A stretch of 30,712 nucleotides of DNA from Geothermovivens sp964644845 (GTDB lineage Bacteria; Zhuqueibacterota; Zhuqueibacteria; Oleimicrobiales; Geothermoviventaceae), in contig CAZXXS010000022.1 of NCBI GenBank assembly GCA_964644845.1, forward strand, positions 1 to 30,712, read 5' to 3'. Of this stretch, positions 24,440 to 30,712 are shown piece by piece. The position numbers were made by a program, and so were the translations under genes. The notes under the pieces are model-generated. The model made no database searches and was not told the origin of the DNA. It worked only from the letters and a program-made list of their open reading frames with translations. Every line of letters begins with the position of its first letter. Within the stretch, counting starts at the first letter, position 1.

Positions 24440-25954
24440 ATGCGAGTGAGCCGCAAGAGACGAACAGCGCTGCTGCTTGGGTTGGGGATCTTGTTCCTCG
24501 GCGTGTTGTTACCCGGGGACGTTTGGGCCCAGCGTGTCCTGCATCTGACCCTCGACAGGGCTGTTGAGATTGCGATGCGAAACTCGTACGACATCAAACA
24601 ACTGGAGCTGGGCATCCAGCGGCGCAAGGCGTGGTTACGCGCCCAGCAGGCTGGATTAAAATCCAGGGTTTACATGCAGTTGTGGGCACCACGGATCAAC
24701 GCGGTTTCGGAGTACAAGTGGAACTCGCTGCTCCACCGGGACGAAATCGTTCGCACCAACACACGTCTCTGGCAGGCGGAACTCTCAGTACGCCAGCCCG
24801 TGATCATTTTCGGGTACCCCACCAACGGCTATCTTTCACTGAACTACAAAACGTACCGCTACTGGCAGAAGGATGGGGGCGCGGAGGTCAACTACTACAA
24901 CCGTTACTTTGTGGCCTTTGAGCAGCCGCTTTTTCAGCCGAATACGTTGAAGAACAACATCGAGCACGCTGAAGCTGACCTCCAGGAGGCCGAGCTGCGT
25001 TACCTTGAAGACCGCGTACGTATGATCGATGAAATCGCGGACTCCTACTACAAGTTGTTCCAAATGAGCTACCTGGACCGCATTTACGGCAGGCGCCTGC
25101 AGCTCCTGCGCGAGGTGGAGGACGCCGCGGAAGAACTGGCGAGCAACGACACGACCCGCAAGGTAGATCTGATCCAGGTGAGGGTGGAAATTGCCAACAC
25201 GCGGGATCGGATCGCTCAGAACCGCAGTGACCTGCGCATGGCCATTGCGGATCTGAAACAACGACTCCGCGCCCGTCTCCCGGACTCCGTGGTGGTGGAC
25301 CCGGCGGTGGACCTCCGGCCGGTGCGCGTCACGCTTGAGGATGCGGTGGACAAAGGATTCAAGCTTAACCCGCGTTTGCGCATCCTGGCCCTCCGGCGTC
25401 GGCAGCGGGAGATCGAGCTGGAGAACACAAAGGGCTGGAACGCTTTCCGCGTGAATCTTGAGATGACGTACGGTCTGGAACGGGAGGACGAACGTTTCGG
25501 GATGCTCTTTCACGATCTGGACAAGAGCTACAGTGTGTCGGCAAACGCTTACCTCCCGCTCTGGGATTGGGGGCAACGAAAGGCACGAATTGAGGCGCGG
25601 GCCATCAGTGTGAAGCAGGCCGACTTGATGATCGAGGCCAAACGGCACGAAATCCGTTCGGACGTTGCCAACGCGGTGACCAATCTGAAAGAGTACCAGC
25701 AACGTGCGCTCAACATGCAGAAAAATCTTGAGATGGCCCGGCAGATCGCAGCAATGAACCTGGAGCGCTACCGTCACCGGCAGATTTCGCTCCAGGACAT
25801 GCTTCAGAACGTCGATCAAGTTGAGACGACGGAACACAATTTTCTGGATGCCTACCTCGGTTACCGCAGATCGTTGCTGAAGCTGATGGTGGTGACCTAC
25901 TACGACTACGAAAAGGACGCTACCTTGTTGGATCTGTTTTTGCATCAGGAGTAA
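24440..25954 (+). CDS. TolC-family outer-membrane efflux protein
   Basis: A 504-residue outer-membrane channel component. A signal peptide (about residues 1-30, 'LLLGLGILFLGVLL' ending 'VWAQ') is followed by two repeats rich in long coiled-coil helices, as in TolC. 'LTLDRAVEIAMRNSYDIKQ' starts the first repeat and 'VTLEDAVDKGFKLNPRLRI' the second. Aromatic, beta-strand-like segments near 'LSVRQPVIIFG' and 'VAFEQPLFQPN' fit the barrel. It would link to an inner-membrane transporter and adaptor for efflux or secretion, but neither is adjacent in the window. ATG 24440 has AGGAG eight bases upstream. The frame is open back to 24245, but the signal peptide fixes the start. Confidence 0.9.
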   Translation: MRVSRKRRTALLLGLGILFLGVLLPGDVWAQRVLHLTLDRAVEIAMRNSYDIKQLELGIQRRKAWLRAQQAGLKSRVYMQLWAPRINAVSEYKWNSLLHRDEIVRTNTRLWQAELSVRQPVIIFGYPTNGYLSLNYKTYRYWQKDGGAEVNYYNRYFVAFEQPLFQPNTLKNNIEHAEADLQEAELRYLEDRVRMIDEIADSYYKLFQMSYLDRIYGRRLQLLREVEDAAEELASNDTTRKVDLIQVRVEIANTRDRIAQNRSDLRMAIADLKQRLRARLPDSVVVDPAVDLRPVRVTLEDAVDKGFKLNPRLRILALRRRQREIELENTKGWNAFRVNLEMTYGLEREDERFGMLFHDLDKSYSVSANAYLPLWDWGQRKARIEARAISVKQADLMIEAKRHEIRSDVANAVTNLKEYQQRALNMQKNLEMARQIAAMNLERYRHRQISLQDMLQNVDQVETTEHNFLDAYLGYRRSLLKLMVVTYYDYEKDATLLDLFLHQE

Positions 25955-26164
25955 GTGGCCCGACTTGGCCGCAGGCTTGGGAAACGAGGCGGCCGTGGTC
26001 GTTCAGTTGCCAGATGAACTGAGGGAAAAATCCTGGAAACCCGGTCCGTACCTGGATCGTGGGTTTGTTTGAGAGGCGTTTGGAAATGCGCCCGATCCGC
26101 AAATGGAACTTGTACTGGACGTGCAGCGAGACAGCCGGGGTTCAGGAACGGGGTGGAGGGAACC

Positions 26165-27205
26165 ATGGGAAAGCGGCACATGGCTCTGCTTTTGTTTCTT
26201 GTGACGGTTGCAGTTACACCGATCGGAAATGCTGCAGGCAAGACGCTGAAGCTGGAAATCGACCTCAGCGGGGAGTGGCGCCTCGAGATTGGCGACGACC
26301 CGCGCTTCAAAGATCCAGCTTTCGACGACTCAGGTTGGGAACGGATCGCCGTACCGAGCACGTGGGAAAACGAGGGCTTCCCCGGTTACGACGGGTACGC
26401 GTGGTACCGAATTCATTTTACGGTGCCCGCTGAGCTCAGAAACAAGCCTCTCTACCTGCGTCTCGGTCGGATCGATGATGTCGACGAGGCCTTTCTGAAT
26501 GGTGTGCGTGTAGGGGGAAAAGGAAGCTTCCCTCCCAACTTCAAGACAGCCTGGGATGACCGACGCACCTACAAGATTTCTCCCCGCGTGCTGCGTTTCG
26601 GTGCGGAAAACGTGCTTGCTGTCCGCGTGTACGACGTAGGGGGGGCGGGAGGCATCGTGGAAGGACCGGTGGGCCTGTTTTCCCGGCTGGATGTGCTGAA
26701 ACTGGCACTGGACCTGAGCGGCGAGTGGAAGTTCGCTGTGGGAGACGACTCGGCACGCTCGAGACCCGACTTTGACGACTCCGGCTGGAAGCACATCAAG
26801 GTGCCGTCCTGCTGGGAGAAGCAAGGTTACCGCGACTACGACGGCATTGCTTGGTACCGAAAGCACGTTGTCATTCCCGACACCCTGGCGAAGCGCAAGC
26901 TCATTCTCATGCTGGGCAAGATCAACGACATCGACGAGGTGTACTTCAACGGCACGGAAATCGGGCACACGGGACGTTTCCCGCACGGAAACAGCCCCGC
27001 GGAGTACAAGAACAAGAAGAAAGTGGAGAGAGCCTACTTCATTCCGCCCTTCTTAATTCACCCGGCAAGCGACAACGTCATCGCCGTACGGGTGCTGGAT
27101 GTGGGCAAGTACGGGGGCATCTACGAGGGCTACGTGGGTTTGACCACGCGTGAGGAGTACCTGAAGTACATTCACCGGAAGCGAAAATGTAAAAAGCACC
27201 GGTAA
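26165..27205 (+). CDS. Exported protein with two tandem galactose-binding-like (GH2 N-type) domains
   Basis: A 346-residue protein with a signal peptide ('MALLLFLVTVAVTPIGNAAG') and two copies of a jelly-roll domain like the sugar-binding domain of family 2 glycoside hydrolases. Copy one begins 'LSGEWRLEIGDD' and copy two 'LSGEWKFAVGDD'. Each continues with 'FDDSGW', 'VPS.WE', 'YDG.AWYR', 'G.I.D.DE..(L/Y)FNG' (first copy 'FLNG'), 'N.(L/I)AVRV.DVG..GGI.EG.VGL'. No catalytic barrel is attached, so it is probably a carbohydrate-binding or structural protein of the envelope. The C-terminus is a short Lys/Arg-rich tail. GGAGGG precedes the ATG at 26165; the open frame from 26069 is not coding. The fucosidase downstream suggests a role with glycans. 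Confidence 0.82.
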   Translation: MGKRHMALLLFLVTVAVTPIGNAAGKTLKLEIDLSGEWRLEIGDDPRFKDPAFDDSGWERIAVPSTWENEGFPGYDGYAWYRIHFTVPAELRNKPLYLRLGRIDDVDEAFLNGVRVGGKGSFPPNFKTAWDDRRTYKISPRVLRFGAENVLAVRVYDVGGAGGIVEGPVGLFSRLDVLKLALDLSGEWKFAVGDDSARSRPDFDDSGWKHIKVPSCWEKQGYRDYDGIAWYRKHVVIPDTLAKRKLILMLGKINDIDEVYFNGTEIGHTGRFPHGNSPAEYKNKKKVERAYFIPPFLIHPASDNVIAVRVLDVGKYGGIYEGYVGLTTREEYLKYIHRKRKCKKHR

Positions 27206-27560
27206 GGCGAGCGTCATGTTGCCTGTACTGGCGCAGGCGTCGCCCGCAGGTGACTGCTGGCAGGAACGGACCGCTGGGGGTGCTTCTGTCTGCGCGCACG
27301 CGGTAGTCGGGAAAGGGGCCTCGCGGTCTGGGCGTCATCCGGGTCAGGTGGAGTTTCCCCAGCGGGCGTAGTCGCGAGTTCGGAAAGCAGAGCTTCCAGG
27401 GGCTCTGCGAAGCGCCGGGAATTTGCTGGACCGCGGGGTGCTGCTGCGAGGGAACGTCCGTGCGCGCAGGCGGTTTCTGGATCGCAGCGACTCAGCCGCA
27501 ATTCTCAGCAAGGATTCTCTAAGTTCGAAGCGAAAGCTGGCAAGGTTTCGGTCCGCGGTG

Positions 27561-27613
27561 TGTGCCATCCCCGGGAGTTCCCCCAGAAAATGGGGGATGC
27601 TTGTGCCATCCCC
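27561..27613 (+). promoter_or_regulatory. Operator-like repeat array
   Basis: TGTGCCATCCCC occurs at 27561-27572 and again at 27602-27613, 41 bases apart, about four helical turns. Between them lies GGGGATG (27593-27599), the inverse of the core CATCCCC. CCCCCA (27580-27585) and TGGGGG (27591-27596) also form a hairpin. The second copy ends two bases before the -35 box. Confidence 0.55.
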
Positions 27614-27615
27614 AC

Positions 27616-27644
27616 TTGACCTTAGCTGGAGAATTGTTTAAAAT
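27616..27644 (+). promoter_or_regulatory. Sigma70-type promoter for the fucosidase gene
   Basis: TTGACC (27616-27621), a 17-base spacer, then TAAAAT (27639-27644). Both boxes match consensus at five of six positions. Transcription should start near 27651. Confidence 0.75.
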
Positions 27645-27942
27645 ACGTCAAAGACCGAAAGTGCCGCTGAGCCGTGCGCGGTTTGGTGCCACCGCTGGTC
27701 TGTTACTCGGGCCATGTGTGGCGAGTTTACCTGCTCAGGCCGGAGATTGGTTACGCACGGAGAGGAAGACAGACATGCCTTGTCTTTTGCCCCCGTTCAA
27801 GATGCGCTTCCCTTTTGGCTCCGGGTTTGACCAACTGCTTTTCGCCCGCCGCTCCACGGAGCCCCTTGGCTCTTGTCGGTCACAGGTTGTCAGTGGATCA
27901 GCAACCTCCAGTCCGCGGTGCGGTGGACTCGGAAGGCGGGCT

Positions 27943-29385
27943 GTGGTTCGTTTGATGCTCGCGTTGTTCGTTGGGCTGGCCGCACAACCGTCTTCGGCTG
28001 GTGTGGGCCCACCGGAACCCGTTCCGCCGACTCCGTCACCACGGCAGCTCGCGTGGCAAGATCTCGAGTTCTACGCTTTCGTCCATTTCGGCATGAACAC
28101 GTTCACAGATCGGGAGTGGGGAACGGGCAAGGAGGATCCGAGCCTGTTCAATCCTTCCCAACTTGACTGCCGACAGTGGGTCAGGGTCTTCAAGCGCGCC
28201 GGAATGAAGGGTGTCATCCTGACAGCCAAACATCACGATGGATTCTGTTTGTGGCCGTCCAGGTACACCGAACACTCGGTGAAAAACAGCCCCTGGCGCG
28301 GCGGCAGAGGCGACGTCGTCAAAGAACTTTCGGAGGCTTGCCACGAAGCCGGATTGAAATTCGGTGTGTACTTGTCGCCCTGGGACAGACACGAACCGTC
28401 CTACGGAGATTCGCCGCGCTACAATCGTTTCTACAAGAACCAGTTGAGGGAACTGCTGACCAACTACGGCCCGGTTTTCGAAGTGTGGTTCGACGGCGCT
28501 TGTGGTGAGGGGCCAAACGGGCGACGTCAGGTCTACGACTGGGAGGGCTACTGGGCTCTGGTCCGTCAGCTCCAACCAAACGCGGTTATTTTCAGCGATG
28601 CAGGACCAGATGTGCGCTGGGTCGGAAACGAACGTGGGTACGCAGACGAGACCAACTGGTCGACATTGAACCGCGACGGGATCTACCCGGGCTACCCGCA
28701 TCCACGGGAATTGACCAGGGGGCACGAAGGTGGCAAGTCTTGGGTGCCGACCGAAGTGGACGTTTCCATTCGACCGGGCTGGTTTTACCACGCCTCTCAG
28801 GACAGCCAGGTGAAGTCTCTTTCCAAACTCGTGGACATTTACTTTCATTCCGTGGGGAGAAACGCGAACCTGCTGCTGAATGTCCCTCCAGATCCCCGCG
28901 GCCTCATCACTCCGGTGGATTCCGCCCGCCTGGCGCAGCTCCGGGACTACCTGGACCGAGCATTTTCCGTCAATCTGGCGCAGCACGCGAAGCTCACCGC
29001 TTCGAACTGGCGTGGTGAAGAGCTGGAATTTTCACCCGAGAAAGCAGTGGATGGCAACACACGCACGTACTGGGCCACGGACGATTCTGTGCGCTCAGCG
29101 TGGCTGGAGGTGGATTTTGCGCGGCCTGTGACGTTCAATTGCTTGATGCTCCAGGAGGCAATTGCGCTGGGCCAGCGGATCAAGCGTTTTCAGCTGCTTG
29201 TGCGGTCCGGCGACGGTTGGCAGCAGGTGGCCAACGGTACTACTGTGGGTCACAAGCGCTTGGTTCGCTTCGACAGGGTGACGGCAAGACGTTTGAGAGT
29301 TCGGATTCTTGACGCGCGCGGCTGTCCCACCATGGCAGAGCTGGGCGTTTTCGCTCTTCCAGAGCTCAAAAGAACTGGCAACTGA
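27943..29385 (+). CDS. Exported alpha-L-fucosidase (GH29) with C-terminal F5/8 module
   Basis: A 480-residue glycosidase. Signal peptide 'LMLALFVGLAAQPSSAG' is at the N-terminus. The GH29 barrel shows 'FVHFGMNTFTDREWG', 'TAKHHDGFCLWPS', 'LKFGVYLSPWDRHE' and 'VFEVWFDGACGEG', where Asp184 is the expected nucleophile. These stretches resemble the alpha-1,3/1,4-fucosidase branch (GH29-B), which prefers branched substrates; this is inference. Residues about 350-475 form an F5/8 type C (CBM32-like) domain ('SPEKAVDGNTRTYWATDD'). I chose GTG 27943 because GGAAGG lies six bases upstream and the signal peptide begins there. ATG 27775 with AGAGGAAG is an alternative that would add 56 residues. The DUF1080 gene follows after 30 bases. 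Confidence 0.88.
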   Translation: MVRLMLALFVGLAAQPSSAGVGPPEPVPPTPSPRQLAWQDLEFYAFVHFGMNTFTDREWGTGKEDPSLFNPSQLDCRQWVRVFKRAGMKGVILTAKHHDGFCLWPSRYTEHSVKNSPWRGGRGDVVKELSEACHEAGLKFGVYLSPWDRHEPSYGDSPRYNRFYKNQLRELLTNYGPVFEVWFDGACGEGPNGRRQVYDWEGYWALVRQLQPNAVIFSDAGPDVRWVGNERGYADETNWSTLNRDGIYPGYPHPRELTRGHEGGKSWVPTEVDVSIRPGWFYHASQDSQVKSLSKLVDIYFHSVGRNANLLLNVPPDPRGLITPVDSARLAQLRDYLDRAFSVNLAQHAKLTASNWRGEELEFSPEKAVDGNTRTYWATDDSVRSAWLEVDFARPVTFNCLMLQEAIALGQRIKRFQLLVRSGDGWQQVANGTTVGHKRLVRFDRVTARRLRVRILDARGCPTMAELGVFALPELKRTGN

Positions 29386-29415
29386 GATCCGCAGCATCAG
29401 GAAAGGGGCCTGAAG

Positions 29416-30495
29416 ATGAAAAGGACAACAGCGGGTCTGGCACTGACGGCGGTTCTGGGGATTTTACCCCTCGTCGGGTCTACTGGTCTCTCGCAGACTT
29501 ACAAGGCGCCGGGCTGCCAACGCGTCTGGCGTATTCACGACATGGAACGCCCCCGGCCGCCTGTCGTGGATCCCGGTACAGCGGGCATGACGGTGGAACC
29601 CACCAAGCCCCCTTCAGACGCCGTTGTGCTTTTTGACGGAAAAGACTTGTCTCAGTGGCGCAGCGTAAAGGGAGGGCCTGCCCGCTGGAAGGTTCAGGAC
29701 GGGGCCATGGTTGTAGTCCGGGGCAGCGGTGACATCCGCTCACTTCGCGCGTTCGGTGACTGCCAGATTCACATCGAGTGGGCTGCGCCCGCGCCCGCAA
29801 AAGGCAGCGGGCAGGGCCGCGGAAACAGCGGCGTGTACATCATGGGCCTGTACGAGGTTCAGGTTCTGGATTCCTACCAGAACGACACGTACCCGGACGG
29901 TCAAGCCGCGGCTGTTTACGGCCAGTACCCGCCTTTGGTGAACGCGTGTCGTCCCCCGGGCCAGTGGCAAAGCTACGACATCATCTTTCACCGTCCGAGA
30001 TTCGGAAAGGACGGCGAACTTTTGCAGCCGGCTCGTGTCACTGTGCTCCACAACGGCATCCTCGTGCAGGACAATGTGGCCATCAAAGGGCCAACTGACT
30101 GGATGCACATTCGGCCGTACAAGAAGCACCTGGACAAGTTACCGCTCGTGCTGCAAGACCACGGCAATCCTGTACGCTACCGGAACATCTGGGTCCGCGA
30201 GCTTCCGGATCCTGACCAACCGTGGTGTGGACTGCGACCGGAAGTGTACCTCGGACCAGAGGTCCTGAAACGTTACACCGGCTGGTACGGCAACCTTCTG
30301 ATCTCTCTGCAAGGGGATCATCTGGTTGCTCGTCTGAGTAAGAGCGTGCTCGTGCCGTTCTTCCCGGAAAACAACCGTTTGTTTTTCTCGAAAACGGTCG
30401 GTGTCGAGCTGGAGTTTAAGCTCAACGATCGCGGTTTGCCGGTGTCGGTCATCAGGCGCGAGGGTGGCCACGAGAAGGAGCTGAAGGTGCGGTAG
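29416..30495 (+). CDS. Exported DUF1080 (3-keto-disaccharide hydrolase-like) protein
   Basis: A 359-residue secreted protein. The signal peptide is 'TAGLALTAVLGILPLVGS'. Residues about 68-265 form a DUF1080 concanavalin-like domain ('VLFDGKDLSQW', 'GNSGVYIMGLYEVQVLDSY', 'PPGQWQSYDIIFHRP', 'HNGILVQDN', 'YRNIWVRELP'). This family includes hydrolases that cleave 3-keto-glucosides. The last 80 residues ('RYTGWYGNLLISLQGDHLVA', then 'FFPENNRLFFSK' and 'VELEFKLNDRGLPVSVI') resemble DUF3471, a small domain usually at the C-terminus of serine beta-lactamase-like proteins. GGAAAGGGG precedes the ATG. It is co-transcribed with the fucosidase, suggesting joint breakdown of a glycan. Substrate unknown. 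Confidence 0.87.
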   Translation: MKRTTAGLALTAVLGILPLVGSTGLSQTYKAPGCQRVWRIHDMERPRPPVVDPGTAGMTVEPTKPPSDAVVLFDGKDLSQWRSVKGGPARWKVQDGAMVVVRGSGDIRSLRAFGDCQIHIEWAAPAPAKGSGQGRGNSGVYIMGLYEVQVLDSYQNDTYPDGQAAAVYGQYPPLVNACRPPGQWQSYDIIFHRPRFGKDGELLQPARVTVLHNGILVQDNVAIKGPTDWMHIRPYKKHLDKLPLVLQDHGNPVRYRNIWVRELPDPDQPWCGLRPEVYLGPEVLKRYTGWYGNLLISLQGDHLVARLSKSVLVPFFPENNRLFFSKTVGVELEFKLNDRGLPVSVIRREGGHEKELKVR

Positions 30496-30638
30496 GGCAC
30501 CGTGGCCTGCGGCGGTGCAAGCCTGGAGAAAGTGCGTAGCGGTGTGGCGTACCAGCTAGCGAGACCCAACAAACCTGGCCCGCGACGCGAAAATGGTTGG
30601 AACAGTTCACGTCCTGGCCCGCAGGGGCCTTTCAGCGG

Positions 30639-30649
30639 TTGTGCCATCC
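30639..30649 (+). promoter_or_regulatory. Possible further copy of the fucosidase operator motif
   Basis: TTGTGCCATCC here matches the 11 bases at 27601-27611 of the fucosidase promoter array exactly. It lies 144 bases after the last gene and could precede a gene beyond the window. The remaining bases to the edge show no gene. Confidence 0.35.
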
Positions 30650-30712
30650 GGAGGGACGCGGTTCTGATGCGCTGTGCCGACTGGCACGGCGCGGGCCGGT
30701 GGAGAGGCCGCT

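Larger units (their letters stand above)
27206..27942. other. Intergenic/leader region upstream of the fucosidase, 737 bases
   Basis: The first 350 bases show nothing clear. A repeated motif array at 27561-27613 and a promoter at 27616-27644 follow. The remaining 300 bases to the chosen start would be leader RNA, or partly coding if the ATG at 27775 is used. Confidence 0.6.

Noticed and set aside
1..30712. CRISPR arrays, insertion sequences, phage genes or att sites
   Set aside because: I saw no regularly spaced repeats, transposase or integrase motifs, or terminal inverted repeats with target duplications.

Overview
The window reads as a piece of a bacterial chromosome, moderately GC-rich, carrying mostly core metabolism with a glycan-degradation cluster at its right end. 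I see no transposase, phage gene, CRISPR array, rRNA or tRNA. The best clue to the organism is the C-terminus of the secreted 5'-nucleotidase at 18811-20682. It ends in a 'YPNPFN'-type, FlgD-like immunoglobulin-fold tail, which is common in the FCB superphylum (Calditrichota, KSB1, Ignavibacteria and relatives). A TolC-family outer-membrane protein shows a diderm cell. I infer an uncultured or thermophilic FCB-group bacterium; the genus cannot be named from the sequence alone. Tyrosine is encoded almost only by TAC, and GTG starts behind good ribosome binding sites are common.

Left part (1-9100), nearly all on the plus strand: a 5'-truncated lipoyl synthase, a hot-dog acyl-CoA thioesterase, a PurM/HypE-like ATP-binding protein, a GAF-GAF-PP2C phosphatase that overlaps peptide deformylase, a ferritin-like diiron protein, two tandem MetE-like genes and the ribosomal pair rplU-rpmA. 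The two MetE-like genes correspond to the two halves of cobalamin-independent methionine synthase. Only the second keeps all four zinc ligands.

Middle part (9399-15645): a compact TCA-cycle block. mdh stands alone with its own terminator. It is followed by a two-subunit class I fumarase and then succinate dehydrogenase/fumarate reductase in the order A-C-D-B, closed by a strong terminator. Together these enzymes interconvert oxaloacetate, malate, fumarate and succinate and link to the quinone pool.

Right part (16134-30712): the only minus-strand gene is a large flavin/iron-sulfur enoate reductase-type enzyme. Its 5' side carries an unusually structured intergenic stretch with competing hairpins. 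Then come the secreted 5'-nucleotidase, a histidine kinase/response regulator pair, a 1.2 kb gene-free stretch and a TolC-like protein. Last are three exported proteins that look glycan-related: a tandem galactose-binding-like protein, a GH29 fucosidase with a C-terminal F5/8 (CBM32-like) module, and a DUF1080 protein. The fucosidase has a well-formed promoter and a repeated CATCCCC motif that looks like an operator. An 11-base core of that motif recurs at the right edge of the window.

I did not find a clear new multi-gene system. The best leads are the split MetE pair, the competing-hairpin region at 18176-18288, the motif array at 27561-27613, the tandem-domain protein at 26165-27205, and the gene-free 23221-24439 stretch with its near-perfect palindrome.
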